Shown: positions 44,763-54,027 of the stretch, piece after piece
Layout of the letters: each line of letters starts with the position of its first letter
How positions within the stretch are numbered: position 1 is the stretch's first letter
NCBI GenBank assembly: GCA_028289425.1
Contig: JANQPL010000012.1
Span: 310,001 to 374,000, forward strand
Reading direction: 5' to 3'
Source of the DNA: Alphaproteobacteria bacterium
GTDB taxonomy: Bacteria > Pseudomonadota > Alphaproteobacteria > JANQMY01
DNA: 64,000 nt
Notes under the pieces: generated by a model
Told to the model about the DNA's origin: nothing
Databases searched by the model: none
The model's input: only the letters and a program-made list of their open reading frames with translations
Position numbers and translations under genes: made by a program

Positions 44763-45650
44763 CTAATGCCTTGTAGAATCTAATTTCTGTTCGCGAAGCC
44801 AAGACAGGAATTGACGGACTTTCTGCGATTGTGCGTGGATTTCCGTAACAACGCACGAATAGGTGAGGCCAGCTACGGAAATCTCTGGACGGTAAGGCTG
44901 AAGCCACCCACGCCCGACCATATCCCCGACTAGAAGTGTACTAACTAAAATCAACCCCTGTCCTGCAAGGCCCGATTGAATGACATGCTGTTCCTGATCG
45001 AATTGACGCATGGCCTGATGATCGCCGATGGTCTCACTCGCCAGGCTGCACCAGTCACGCCATGTAATCGCCGGGAGGTTCGGCGCTTGCCAATTCGTAT
45101 CAATGAGCGTCGCGTCTTGGAATGAGGAGAGGCGTTCCAGATAGTCCGGTGCGCCGAAAGCGGAAATTCTTTCTTTGGTGAACAATTCCGACATAAGCCC
45201 CGGATGGTCGTCATGGCCATACCGAATGGCAAGGTCAATGCGCCTGTTTCGCTTAAGGTCAACAATTGTCGTTGATGTGTCCACATGCACGCGTAGGTCG
45301 GGGTGTTTTGTTTCGAATTCCCCAATGCGGGGGATCAACCAGAGAGCAGCGAAAGCAGGCGTGGTTGAAATCGTCAAAGTGCGCTCTGTCTCGGTCAAAC
45401 TTTCCAAAGCGTCGCCGATTTGCTGAAAGGCACCTGACGTTGCCGCCGCGAGGGTCAAACCCGATTCCGTCAATTCTACCCTCCGTGTTTTTCTGACAAA
45501 CAGCGCAAGGCCAAGCTGATCCTCAAGGGTCCGAATGTGGTGGGATATGGCGGTTGGCGAGACGCCAAGTTCTTCGGCAGCGGCCTTAAAACTTCCAAGC
45601 CGCGCCGCGGCGTCAAATACACGAAGTGCTGTAGCCGATGGTAGGCGCAT
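44763..45650 (-). CDS. LysR-family transcriptional regulator
   Basis: A 295-residue LysR regulator of the GcvA type. The helix-turn-helix is ALRVFDAAARLGSFKAAAEELGVSPTAISHH, and the ligand domain begins near LTISTTPAFAALWLIPRI. It is divergent from the azoreductase gene and probably controls it. The two starts are 140 bases apart. Confidence 0.92.
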   Translation of the reverse strand: MRLPSATALRVFDAAARLGSFKAAAEELGVSPTAISHHIRTLEDQLGLALFVRKTRRVELTESGLTLAAATSGAFQQIGDALESLTETERTLTISTTPAFAALWLIPRIGEFETKHPDLRVHVDTSTTIVDLKRNRRIDLAIRYGHDDHPGLMSELFTKERISAFGAPDYLERLSSFQDATLIDTNWQAPNLPAITWRDWCSLASETIGDHQAMRQFDQEQHVIQSGLAGQGLILVSTLLVGDMVGRGWLQPYRPEISVAGLTYSCVVTEIHAQSQKVRQFLSWLREQKLDSTRH

Positions 45651-45672
45651 TAAATGCGTCCAAATAGATGAG

Positions 45673-45697
45673 TTTATTAGTTTTATAAATCAATAAA
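45673..45697. promoter_or_regulatory. Candidate LysR-regulator operator
   Basis: TTTATT (45673-45678) and AATAAA (45692-45697) form an interrupted dyad in the AT-rich gap between the LysR gene and azoR. LysR boxes have T-N11-A dyads; this is the best candidate here. Confidence 0.35.
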
Positions 45698-45790
45698 ATT
45701 CGCTTGTAAAATAAGTGTCGTGGCGTATCTCGAAACTAATGATTTTGTCTATACGGTGGGTTTTACTGCCGTCAGATGTGAGAAAACGCC

Positions 45791-46453
45791 ATGACCAGCA
45801 TTCTTCGTATCGACGCCAGTGCGCGGAAAAATCGTTCGATCACCCGTGACCTTACGGATCGGTTTGTCCGTCACTGGCTGGCAGTGCAGCCCGACACCGC
45901 AGTCATTGATCGCGACGTGGGCGTCAATCCACCACCGATGATCACGGAAGACTGGATTGCAGCCGCATTTTCGAATGAAAAAGAAAGGACAGCCGAACAG
46001 AAGGCTCTCCTGGCAACGTCAGACATAGTGATTGATGAGCTTGATCGCGCCGACATTATTGTCATCGGGGCGCCCATGTACAACTACGGCATGCCGGCGG
46101 CCCTAAAGGCTTGGGTCGATCAAGTGGTTCGTATCAACAAGACCTTTACATTCGATCTCGCGCGCGGGGACCGTCCAATAGCGCCGATCATGAGCGGAAA
46201 GACACTGGTGTTGCTCACCTCATGGGGCGAATTTGGCTTTGGTCCCGGCGAGATAAATGACGGCGCCAACCACTTCATTCCGCATGTGAAAACAGTGTCC
46301 AAATATTTCGGTGTCGATCGCTTTCACCATGTGGGCGTTGAGTATCAGGAATTCGGCGATGAGCGTTTCACTGCGTCCAGAAGTGCGGCGGAAAAGTCAG
46401 TACGCGAACTTGTCTCGATGCTGACGAAAGCTGGGGCGTGCCAGGCGGCGTGA
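45791..46453 (+). CDS. azoR: FMN-dependent NADH-azoreductase
   Basis: A 220-residue flavodoxin-fold quinone/azo reductase that uses FMN and NADH. The FMN-binding pattern APMYNYGMPAALKAWVDQVVR is clear, with IDASARKNRSITRDLTDRFV at the N-terminus. ATG 45791. Divergent LysR gene is the likely regulator. The physiological role is usually quinone detoxification. Confidence 0.9.
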   Translation: MTSILRIDASARKNRSITRDLTDRFVRHWLAVQPDTAVIDRDVGVNPPPMITEDWIAAAFSNEKERTAEQKALLATSDIVIDELDRADIIVIGAPMYNYGMPAALKAWVDQVVRINKTFTFDLARGDRPIAPIMSGKTLVLLTSWGEFGFGPGEINDGANHFIPHVKTVSKYFGVDRFHHVGVEYQEFGDERFTASRSAAEKSVRELVSMLTKAGACQAA

Positions 46454-46473
46454 CTTGTTATTGCGAAGAGAGA

Positions 46474-46620
46474 TCATCCAAACAAGGCGCTTGCAATTAG
46501 AGGGCCGAGTATAGCAAGAGCAAGCCCTTGAAAAAGCACCAAAGGAACCGACTGCCACAGCGGCAAGGATAGGTGGAATCGGTACCACTTCAGCGCCCAA
46601 CTTACTGGAAAATCCGCCAT
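46474..46620 (-). CDS. Small single-span membrane protein
   Basis: A possible 48-residue protein starting at ATG 46620, with GGGGGAC upstream: one hydrophobic end (VPLVLFQGLALAILGPLIAS). The longer frame to 46689 adds a charged stretch overlapping the next gene. Not recognised. Confidence 0.35.
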   Translation of the reverse strand: MADFPVSWALKWYRFHLSLPLWQSVPLVLFQGLALAILGPLIASALFG

Positions 46621-46634
46621 CCCAGTGTCCCCCG

Positions 46635-47084
46635 TCAGTACTCGAACTTTGGGTAGTCCGGATTTTGAGTCTTCTCTCCAAACAAGCATTCATTGGCGAG
46701 CGCCGTATCAAAAAACTCCCAAACTTCTTTGATCAGGCCTTGCTCGTTGATTTCCCATGTTTGGCAATAGCGGTTCCGATAAGGCCGGCCTTCTTGCGTA
46801 ACGCAGTCGCCTTCAAAGAACACCACACATCGGTGTTCATCCGCACACATGATTTTCCAATTGATGCCGATCCGCGATTTGTCGGGATCGAGGGCGCCGA
46901 ATATGCGGGGCAGCACAGTTTCCAATAGATCCGGCAGGCGTGTGCGGCCCGACACAATCGTGTTGCCGTTCACGTTGTAGACCGCATTAGGGTCTTGGCA
47001 AGCGATCCAGGCTTCCATGTCCAGGGATGACAAGGCCTTGAAGTAGCGCTTGGCAAGGGCGGCATAGTTTTCGGCGTGGGACAT
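46635..47084 (-). CDS. SnoaL-like / NTF2-fold protein
   Basis: A 149-residue NTF2-like protein: AALAKRYFKALSSLDMEAW at the N-terminus, the strands YNVNGNTIVSG and VVFFEGDCVTQEG, and WEINEQGLIKEVWEFFD near the end, which is typical of ketosteroid-isomerase-like proteins. Start 47084 (MSHAENYAAL) is chosen because the extra 56 residues upstream are unrelated. Function unknown. Confidence 0.7.
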   Translation of the reverse strand: MSHAENYAALAKRYFKALSSLDMEAWIACQDPNAVYNVNGNTIVSGRTRLPDLLETVLPRIFGALDPDKSRIGINWKIMCADEHRCVVFFEGDCVTQEGRPYRNRYCQTWEINEQGLIKEVWEFFDTALANECLFGEKTQNPDYPKFEY

Positions 47085-47172
47085 GAGGCGGCTCGGTTGA
47101 AGGTTGGTGGGCAGCATCACTATATAACCACCAGACGCCCCATCGATAAACAAACAACAAAAAGGGAATTGC

Positions 47173-47571
47173 ATGGAACGCCGCCTTTTCCAGCTCGTCA
47201 TTGCCGTGTTGAGCCTTATTCCGGTCATGGACTTTGTAAACTCCGCCCTCAATGGCGCGTCTTACTTGTTTCCCGAAGGGGGCCTGGTGCCCAATGATTT
47301 GGACAACCAGTACCGCTACCTGGCGGGGGTTTACTTGTCGGTCACAATCGCCATCTGGTGGACACTCGGCAATGTGGAGGAACGTGTTGTCCCCATTAGA
47401 ATTGTCTGCGCGGGCATTTTCATCGGCGGCCTCATGCGCATCCAGTCGATTGCGACAGTCGGGATGCCGGAGTTTCAGGGATTTTTGGCCGGGATCTTCA
47501 TCGAAGTGATTTTGGTGCCGCTCTTGCTTTGGTGGCAGGTGCGTTTGCGCCGCAAGGCTGGAGTAACTTAG
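47173..47571 (+). CDS. DUF4345-like membrane protein
   Basis: A 132-residue protein with four membrane spans (about residues 7-25, 52-72, 78-98, 103-124). The segment LNGASYLFPEGGLVPNDLDN with RYLAGVYLSVTIAIWW matches DUF4345. No function known. It overlaps nothing and precedes the DUF1501 gene on the other strand. Confidence 0.75.
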   Translation: MERRLFQLVIAVLSLIPVMDFVNSALNGASYLFPEGGLVPNDLDNQYRYLAGVYLSVTIAIWWTLGNVEERVVPIRIVCAGIFIGGLMRIQSIATVGMPEFQGFLAGIFIEVILVPLLLWWQVRLRRKAGVT

Positions 47572-47575
47572 CTTT

Positions 47576-48742
47576 TTACGTCGTTACGATCATCCGTACA
47601 CCGCTGCTGCCGGGAAAGACCGATCGCGCCGTCTCGCGGTTGGTTAGTCCAAACTGACTATGCAGCAGACTCGCGAACAAGCCACGCATGTCGTTGGCGG
47701 GGTAGAGATCTCGGTTTTCGTAGAGACGGTTTGGTGCAAGGCCCGGCCAGTCGCCGATCATCCGACCGCCTTTGACAGCCCCGCCCATGACAAACGCGAC
47801 GCCGCCGGTTCCGTGATCCGTCCCCTGACCGCCATTCTGCCGGACCGTACGTCCGAATTCCGTCACCACGGCGATGGCCGTGTGCCGCCAATGATCGCCC
47901 AGCTCTTCTTTGAGCTTAGCGATGCCTTGATCGAGCTGCCGCAATCGATTGCCCAAGACACCGTTTTGGTTGGCGTGTGTGTCCCACCCGCCGAGGGATA
48001 CGACGGCGATGTTGGGGCCGCCCTCGGTAGCGATCAAGCGGCCGGCCGCGCCCATGGGCGCCACGAACTGATTGCCGCGTAAGCCTTTCGCTGCATCTCC
48101 GGCGACGGCGTCCACTTGAATGGCTTCAGCCAGCGCCGGACCCAACAGATCATCTTCCGCATACAGATCCATAAGACGGCCGATCGTATCGTCATCCGCT
48201 TCCGGCAGCATGGGCGGTGACCATGACGCTGCTGGCGCCTGGCCGCGGAGGATCAAGGGTTGGGCCGGTCCGATGGAAACGGCGGAGAGGGACGATGGCG
48301 CCACTTGGAGGGCGCGGTTCAGCCAGCCGTCTTTGGTGACCGTCCGGTCGGTACCGCTTTCAAGCAAGTCCTGCGCCCGAAAATGGGACCGGTCGCGCCA
48401 GGGCCCGGCCAGGGCATGCACGATGGCGGCATCGCCCGATTGAAAGAGGCCGTGCACCGTTTCCAAATTAGGGTGCAGGGCGAAGCCGTCACGCAGGGGG
48501 CGGGTATCGTTAGGCACTAGGCTTGTGCGGTGCTGGCGCAGATGGGGATCGTCCAGTTTCGGCACCGCTGCCAGGCCGTCCATGGCACCGCGCAAGATCA
48601 CGATCACGAGCTTGGCTTTGCTGGCCGTCTGACTGAACGCGCGAGTCGGGGCCAGGAAGGTGAGGCCCATGGCGCCAAGCGACGTGAGTACCGTGCGGCG
48701 TGACAGAGAGAGCGATCGATTAATTGGATTCATCCGCGTCAT
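47576..48742 (-). CDS. DUF1501 Tat-exported protein
   Basis: A 388-residue alkaline-phosphatase-fold protein of DUF1501. A twin-arginine signal is present (SLSRRTVLTSLGAMGLTFLA), so it is folded before export by Tat. Typical segments are LVIVILRGAMDGLAAV and SLGGWDTHANQNG, followed by AVVTEFGRTVRQNGGQGTDHG. Overlaps the DUF1800 start/stop by four bases: the two genes always travel as a pair. Confidence 0.9.
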   Translation of the reverse strand: MTRMNPINRSLSLSRRTVLTSLGAMGLTFLAPTRAFSQTASKAKLVIVILRGAMDGLAAVPKLDDPHLRQHRTSLVPNDTRPLRDGFALHPNLETVHGLFQSGDAAIVHALAGPWRDRSHFRAQDLLESGTDRTVTKDGWLNRALQVAPSSLSAVSIGPAQPLILRGQAPAASWSPPMLPEADDDTIGRLMDLYAEDDLLGPALAEAIQVDAVAGDAAKGLRGNQFVAPMGAAGRLIATEGGPNIAVVSLGGWDTHANQNGVLGNRLRQLDQGIAKLKEELGDHWRHTAIAVVTEFGRTVRQNGGQGTDHGTGGVAFVMGGAVKGGRMIGDWPGLAPNRLYENRDLYPANDMRGLFASLLHSQFGLTNRETARSVFPGSSGVRMIVTT

Positions 48743-50106
48743 CTCCTTTGGAATTCCGGTGACATCAGCGCCAGGGTGAGTCCCTGGCGCCGGCTTTCCG
48801 CCTGATTGACAGCCATACGCGTGCGTTCCGAGGCGAGCGGGCCCAAGGCATCCGTCACAAAGGCAATGGGCATGGAGGCCGGCGCTGCCAGCCGCGCCGT
48901 TCTATTTGCCCATTCGAGCCGTTTTTTAATGGCGTCCGGTCCCGCCCAGGCAGCCGCCTCATCGGGCCAGCCGTCAGGGCCCGGTGCCGTAAAGGGCGCC
49001 TGACCGAGGGACTGATAGATCCGCCGTGCGCCCCGTCCGTATACAGAGGGAAGGCCTAACAGGCGGGCGGAGGAAATCAGCAGTTCTTCCGGTGTCTTGA
49101 ACTTGCGCGCTTCCCGTTCCCATGACCGGTCCAGATTGATCAGGGACCTTGCAACTTCGGTCAGATCGCCGTCGCTGTCCTGATAGGCGCGTTTCAGGGA
49201 TAGAATGTCGGCATCCGATGGATCATCGGCGATGAAATGCCGGGCAAGCTTGGTTGCCAAATGCTCTGCCGTCGATGGATGGCGCGCGAGCTCCTTCAGG
49301 ATGGCCAGCGCCTGCACGGCACCGGCTTCCCGGTAGCGCACGCCGAGCACGGTTCGGTCACCCGGTTCGTGCAACCGCTCTTCGAAGACGGTTTCGCCGA
49401 TCTTCCGTGAGCGGAGGCGGGGAGAGCCCACCGTCCAGCCCGTTAGCGCGCGGGCAAACTCTACGACATCTTGCTGGGTATAACCGCCATCGACGCCGAT
49501 GGTGTGGAGTTCCAGGATTTCCCGCGCAAGATTTTCGTTCAGCCCCAGTTTGCGGCGCTGAGCAATCGGCGTGTTGGGGCCGAACGACTTTTGATTATCC
49601 AGATAGACCAGCATGGCCGGGTGCAGCACAGCATTTGTCAGAAGAGTTTCGAAAGATCCAAAGGCATGAGCGCGGATGGCGTCGCGCTCATAGGGCCCCA
49701 CAATCCGAAGTAATTCGGGCTTTCGCGCCGACACGGTGAAGTGGTTTGACCAAAAGCGGACCCATCTTTCCAGGAATCCATCGGGCGTATTGACCGCGTG
49801 CACATTGCGTGCGGACACATCGGCAATGAAAGCCTCACGCTGTTTCCTATTGTGCATTTGAAGTTGTTGCTGGCGTTCGCTGGACGTGGCCTGCCGTTGC
49901 AGTTCGCGACGGCGCTGAAAATGGGCAATGGTCTCTTCCACTGCCTGTTTCGTGGTGAGCAGATCGTTGCCCCTGATCTGGGCGCGATCCGGTTCAGCTA
50001 ACTGGGACAATAGCCATCCTTTCGGGTCGGACGAGACATCGACAATCTCGCCGGCGCGCGCCCCCATGCCGAACCGCGTGACGGCAATGGCTCCCTTGAT
50101 ACTCAC
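48739..50106 (-). CDS. DUF1800 protein
   Basis: A 455-residue DUF1800 protein. Conserved segments include VTRFGMGARAGEIVD at the start, RWVRFWSNHFTVSARK, and NENLAREILELHTIGVDGGYTQ. GTG 50106 follows GGGGAA; an ATG at 50139 is possible. The family is found next to DUF1501 in many proteobacteria and planctomycetes and is thought to act on exported substrates; no reaction is known. Confidence 0.9.
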   Translation of the reverse strand: MSIKGAIAVTRFGMGARAGEIVDVSSDPKGWLLSQLAEPDRAQIRGNDLLTTKQAVEETIAHFQRRRELQRQATSSERQQQLQMHNRKQREAFIADVSARNVHAVNTPDGFLERWVRFWSNHFTVSARKPELLRIVGPYERDAIRAHAFGSFETLLTNAVLHPAMLVYLDNQKSFGPNTPIAQRRKLGLNENLAREILELHTIGVDGGYTQQDVVEFARALTGWTVGSPRLRSRKIGETVFEERLHEPGDRTVLGVRYREAGAVQALAILKELARHPSTAEHLATKLARHFIADDPSDADILSLKRAYQDSDGDLTEVARSLINLDRSWEREARKFKTPEELLISSARLLGLPSVYGRGARRIYQSLGQAPFTAPGPDGWPDEAAAWAGPDAIKKRLEWANRTARLAAPASMPIAFVTDALGPLASERTRMAVNQAESRRQGLTLALMSPEFQRR

Positions 50107-50201
50107 TTTACGTTCCCCGAGACCATATCGTTCGATCAACCTATCAAGTCAGGAATGGCAAGAGTGTGGAAAAATGTAACAAAGTGTCCGGCATCATAAG
50201 G

Positions 50202-51602
50202 TCAGGCCGATCCCGGCACGGGGTCGTTTGGCGGCAAGGTGGTCGGACCAGTAAGGGTGACCACCGCACCGCCTGCCGGTGCATTCGCCAGATCGATGGA
50301 CAGGTCGAGCCGGTCGCAGAGTTGGAGAACGATGGGCAGGCCAATACCGCCGCCCACAATACGGCTCGGCGCAATTTGCGGCAGCGACTTTGTGTCGATG
50401 CGGGCGAGCACGGCGTCTGGAAATCCGGGGCCGTCATCGGAGATCGTCAGGTGAAACGCGCCCTCTGATTGGGTCAGTACCACCGCCACATGACCGCCTT
50501 GTGTGCCGTGCCGCACGGCATTGTGGAGCACATTATTAAGAATGCGCGTAAACAGGATTTCATCCGTCGACACCCACGCCGGTGTCTCGGGAAGATCGGT
50601 ATTGACCTCGATACTCTGGTGCATGCCCAAGAGCGAAAAGCGTGTTACCGACGGTTCAATGAGGTGCCTCAAGTCGATGGTGTTCCTGGCCAGCGGCATC
50701 ATGTCGTTGCGCAGCCGGGCCGTGGTTTCCAGGTTCTCCAGAAGTGAGGCTGCGTACTGAACTTCTGCCAACGAATTGCGCAAGCCTTCCGTTGTGTCTT
50801 GATTTTCGGCCGATTGAAGGGCGCGCTGTAATTGGAGCTGCATGGTGGCCAAGGGAGTCTTGAGATCATGGGCCACCGATCCCAACAGCGCTTCGATTTC
50901 ATCAGCACGCACCTTGAGAAGCTGAGCATCCTTTTTGATGCGTGAATCAGCGCGCTTTAGATTGCCCAAGATCGCTTCCAGATCATCCCAATCTTTAAGA
51001 GCGAAAGAAGCCGTTGTGTTCGCGAAATCGTCACTGCCCACGGTTTCAGCAGCTGTCGCGGTCTGTGCGACCCGCCGCAGAAGCGGACGTGCGGCAATCA
51101 GATAGGCGCCGGCGGCCGATGTGATAACGGCAAACAACCCGAGCCACATGAAGGCGTTCAAAACGGCCGGCCGCTGCAGTGGTGTTGCGACGACCGTGAG
51201 TTGCACCAAGCTGCACGGCCCGTTTTGGGCACGTAATTGATAGCCCTGAGTGCCGATCCCCAACGGCCAGGCCACACGGACGCCGCGCCGTTTGCCGGCA
51301 GCGATACGGGGTTTGAAACTCTCCCGAAAAATTGCCCCTTCCGTGGTGGCGGAAAAATCGGCGGCGTTGAACAGTTCCACTGTAACGCCGCGCAGGCGGA
51401 CCGGTTCCGTGGGCGGCGCGCCTTGCCGACATGCGGCAATGACTTTGCGTACTTGCGGCAGGTTGAGGTTTTGGGCGTTCAGGACCAAGAAGTTCGACAT
51501 CAATGTTGACGCGATGGCGCCACCAATGGCCAGTCCCACCATGGAGAACAGGACCGAGGCCAGGACAATGCGCAGAACCAAACGACGTGTGCCCCGCAAC
51601 AT
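50202..51602 (-). CDS. Sensor histidine kinase
   Basis: A 466-residue membrane histidine kinase. Spans at about residues 8-30 and 145-167 enclose a periplasmic sensor domain of about 110 residues. The HisKA segment is LLGSVAHDLKTPLATMQLQL (phospho-histidine), then NVLHNAVRHG (N box), ISDDGPGFPD (G1) and GGGIGLPIVLQLCDRL (G2). The kinase start is one base after the response regulator stop, so they form one operon. The signal is unknown. Confidence 0.93.
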   Translation of the reverse strand: MLRGTRRLVLRIVLASVLFSMVGLAIGGAIASTLMSNFLVLNAQNLNLPQVRKVIAACRQGAPPTEPVRLRGVTVELFNAADFSATTEGAIFRESFKPRIAAGKRRGVRVAWPLGIGTQGYQLRAQNGPCSLVQLTVVATPLQRPAVLNAFMWLGLFAVITSAAGAYLIAARPLLRRVAQTATAAETVGSDDFANTTASFALKDWDDLEAILGNLKRADSRIKKDAQLLKVRADEIEALLGSVAHDLKTPLATMQLQLQRALQSAENQDTTEGLRNSLAEVQYAASLLENLETTARLRNDMMPLARNTIDLRHLIEPSVTRFSLLGMHQSIEVNTDLPETPAWVSTDEILFTRILNNVLHNAVRHGTQGGHVAVVLTQSEGAFHLTISDDGPGFPDAVLARIDTKSLPQIAPSRIVGGGIGLPIVLQLCDRLDLSIDLANAPAGGAVVTLTGPTTLPPNDPVPGSA

Positions 51603-51603
51603 G

Positions 51604-52287
51604 TCAATTGCCTTTGGTCTCGAAACGCCAGCCAATGCCCCAAACGGTTTTGATGGACTTCCCGGCATCGCCCAACTTGCTGCGCAACCGGGAGACGTGA
51701 CTGTCGACGGTGCGGTCGTTCCGGTCCCCGTCTTGAGGAAGAGCATTTTCCGCCAATGTGGCCCGGGACACCGCGCGCGACGGCCGCGCCACCAAATAGG
51801 CGAGGATGTCGAACTCGGCTTCCGTGAGCGCCAAAGGATGATCCTTGAGCGCGACGGTGCGGCCTTCCAAATCGACGCAACAATCCGCAAACTGAACTTT
51901 GGTCTTGTGAGTTTCCAATTGGGAAAGGCGCAGTCTTGTCTTGATACGTGCCACAACTTCTTCAACGAAGAACGGCTTTGAGATGTAGTCGGCAGCACCT
52001 TCCTTGAACGACCGCACCCGCGTGCGCACATCAGCGTTGGCTGTCAGTACAATGACGGGAAGCTGCCAGTCTTCCACCAGTTGGGGCAGCAATGTCCAGC
52101 CGTCGCGCTCCGGCATGGTGATGTCGAGTAAGGCGAGATCGAAACTGATTTCTTCCAGCGCCTGTTCGGCTTGACCGACCGACGAAACGGCAGTGACCGC
52201 ATAGCCGTGCTGTTCCAAGCCGTAGCAGATTTCGGCGCGAAGGGCGGGTTCATCATCGACCAGCAATATGTGTGCATTACGCGCCAT
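51604..52287 (-). CDS. OmpR-family response regulator
   Basis: A 227-residue response regulator: receiver with ILLVDDEPALRAEICYG, phospho-aspartate in LALLDITMPERDGW, threonine and lysine in VIVLTANAD and YISKPF, then a winged-helix DNA-binding domain (ALTEAEFDILAYLVARPSRA, VDSHVSRLRSKL). ATG 52287 is chosen; the frame to 52344 has no site. Encoded before the kinase. Confidence 0.93.
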   Translation of the reverse strand: MARNAHILLVDDEPALRAEICYGLEQHGYAVTAVSSVGQAEQALEEISFDLALLDITMPERDGWTLLPQLVEDWQLPVIVLTANADVRTRVRSFKEGAADYISKPFFVEEVVARIKTRLRLSQLETHKTKVQFADCCVDLEGRTVALKDHPLALTEAEFDILAYLVARPSRAVSRATLAENALPQDGDRNDRTVDSHVSRLRSKLGDAGKSIKTVWGIGWRFETKGN

Positions 52288-52358
52288 GATGGATTGAGAT
52301 TGCTCAGCTAAGGGCAGGGACAGGCAACACCCCATCCCCGGCAATAAACTATACGCTT

Positions 52359-52376
52359 CGGGCCCTTAAGGGCCCG
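52359..52376. promoter_or_regulatory. Perfect 18-base palindrome upstream of the response regulator
   Basis: CGGGCCCTTAAGGGCCCG, uninterrupted, 72 bases upstream of the response regulator start and 80 bases after the glycine-repeat gene on the same strand. It could be an operator for the regulator or a rho-independent stop for the upstream gene (no T-run follows on the minus strand). Confidence 0.45.
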
Positions 52377-52456
52377 CTAATGTTAAGACTTGGTTGATGT
52401 CGGGGGCGAGCATGCTGGGATGACACCCGCCCCCGACGTGGGGCGCGGGGGAGAGG

Positions 52457-53005
52457 CTATCTGGGTCGACGTTGGCCTTTGCCCATTGCCCGGCCCCGGC
52501 CGGCAGCGGCGCCTCTGCCGGTTACCGTTCCACGACCGACGGCAATACCCCTTCCGCTCACTGTGCCTGTCCCGGCCTTGGTTTTGGGCCGGCCGTCGGC
52601 GCCGCGATAGAAGACGCGTCCGGTGCCCGATGCCTGGCCGCGGCCCGCGGCGACACCGCCGCCGCGGGCCCGGCCCGTGCCGCGGGCGGTGCCGTACGCC
52701 GCATCCGCTTGGTGTTGTTGACCGGGTCCGACGCCGTAGGCCGTGCCGGAGCCGGTAATGGTGCCGCGGCCAATGGCAACGCCCTGACCGGATACGGTGC
52801 CGGTGCCTTTCTTGTGCTGGATTTGGCCGTTTTGGTCTTTGTAGAACACGACTCCGGTGCCGGTGGCGGTGCCCTGACCGGCGGCAATGCCTTTACCGGA
52901 AATGGTGCCGGACCCTTGGACGAGGGGGGGGCCCTGTTGGTCGGCGAACGCGGTGCCGCAGGTTAACAAAACCATAACGGCGGCTGAGGTGAGGGTTTTA
53001 CGCAT
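52457..53005 (-). CDS. Exported glycine-repeat protein
   Basis: A 182-residue protein with a signal peptide (residues 1-21, ending TAFA). The mature part is nearly all repeats of the type GTxSGxGxAxGxGTxTG. A unit VVFYKDQNGQIQHKKGTGTV recurs as RVFYRGADGRPKTKAGTGTV, so the protein is two diverged halves of about 70 residues. The end is basic. No cysteine in the mature part. No family recognised. Start 53005 follows GGAGTAGT. Located just upstream of a two-component system on its strand. Confidence 0.7.
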   Translation of the reverse strand: MRKTLTSAAVMVLLTCGTAFADQQGPPLVQGSGTISGKGIAAGQGTATGTGVVFYKDQNGQIQHKKGTGTVSGQGVAIGRGTITGSGTAYGVGPGQQHQADAAYGTARGTGRARGGGVAAGRGQASGTGRVFYRGADGRPKTKAGTGTVSGRGIAVGRGTVTGRGAAAGRGRAMGKGQRRPR

Positions 53006-53170
53006 GTGACTACTCCGTCTTTTGGTCTGTCCCGTTGGGTGGTGTGGACCACCTTGAGACGGAGTGTGCGGCCGAATTTGTGAGAAAGATTGGAGGCGCC
53101 TCAAAAATGGCGCCCCTGGCGGAAAAGTGTGGCCTCGCCTATGCTTTCCCAAAAATAATCGGAGGAAGAT

Positions 53171-54016
53171 ATGAGTCTAGAGGTCACCCCAAGCGGTCAG
53201 GCCTGTGGCGCCACAGTGCAGGGCGTCGATCTCACCAGACCCTTAACCGCCGAAGAGGTGGGGGCCATCCGGGCTGCCTGGCTGCAGTATCATGTGCTGG
53301 TGTTTCCCGATCAGCCCATGAGTGACGATGATCTGGAACGCTTTTCGCTCAATTTTGGGCCGTTCGGCGACGACCCGTTTATTGCGCCCATTGACGGGCG
53401 CGAGCACATCATTGCCGTCAAGCGCGACGCCGATGAGAAGGGCCCCATATTCGCGGAAGCCTGGCATACGGATTGGAGTTTTCAGGATGTGCCGCCGGCG
53501 GGCACTTGTCTGTGTGCCGTAACCATTCCGCCTGAGGGCGGCGATACCCTGTTCGTCAATCAGCATTTGGCGCTGGAGAAGATGCCGGCGGAGTTGCGGC
53601 GAAAGTTGGAGGGCAAACGGGCCATTCACTCCGCCGCCGGTGCCTACGCACCCGACGGATTTTACGGCACGGAAGATTCAGCCACCCGCAGCATGGACAT
53701 TCGTCCGTCGGACGAAGCCAACGCCACCATGACTCATTTGATCGTCCGGCCCCATCCGGAAACCGGCCAGCTCGGCCTTTATGGCTGTGTCGGCTATATC
53801 GTCGGCATTGAAGGCATAACCCAGGAAGAAGCCAATCCTCTGTTGGCGGAGATGTATGCCTGGCAGACGCGCGAGGAGTTCCAGTTCCGCCACAAATGGC
53901 AGCCCAACATGTTGGTGATGTGGGACAACAGATCGGTGCTGCATTCGGCAAGCGGTGGTTATGAGGGCCATGCCCGCGAACTCCACCGCACCACCATTGC
54001 CGATAAAGCGGCTTAG
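53171..54016 (+). CDS. TauD/TfdA-family 2-oxoglutarate dioxygenase
   Basis: A 281-residue Fe(II)/2-oxoglutarate dioxygenase. The iron motif is in AEAWHTDWSFQDVPPAG (His and Asp), the distal histidine is in NRSVLHSASGGY, and the 2-oxoglutarate arginine is in RELHRTTIADKAA. The N-terminus is typical for the family (VTPSGQACGATVQGVDLTRPL). Substrate unknown; relatives hydroxylate sulfonates, aryloxy acids and similar carboxylates. First gene of the oxidative cluster. Confidence 0.92.
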   Translation: MSLEVTPSGQACGATVQGVDLTRPLTAEEVGAIRAAWLQYHVLVFPDQPMSDDDLERFSLNFGPFGDDPFIAPIDGREHIIAVKRDADEKGPIFAEAWHTDWSFQDVPPAGTCLCAVTIPPEGGDTLFVNQHLALEKMPAELRRKLEGKRAIHSAAGAYAPDGFYGTEDSATRSMDIRPSDEANATMTHLIVRPHPETGQLGLYGCVGYIVGIEGITQEEANPLLAEMYAWQTREEFQFRHKWQPNMLVMWDNRSVLHSASGGYEGHARELHRTTIADKAA

Positions 54017-54027
54017 TCAGAGGATCT

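Noticed and set aside
52472-52966. Plus-strand frame opposite the glycine-repeat protein
   Set aside because: Also repetitive, but the minus-strand frame has a signal peptide and ribosome site, so it is the gene.
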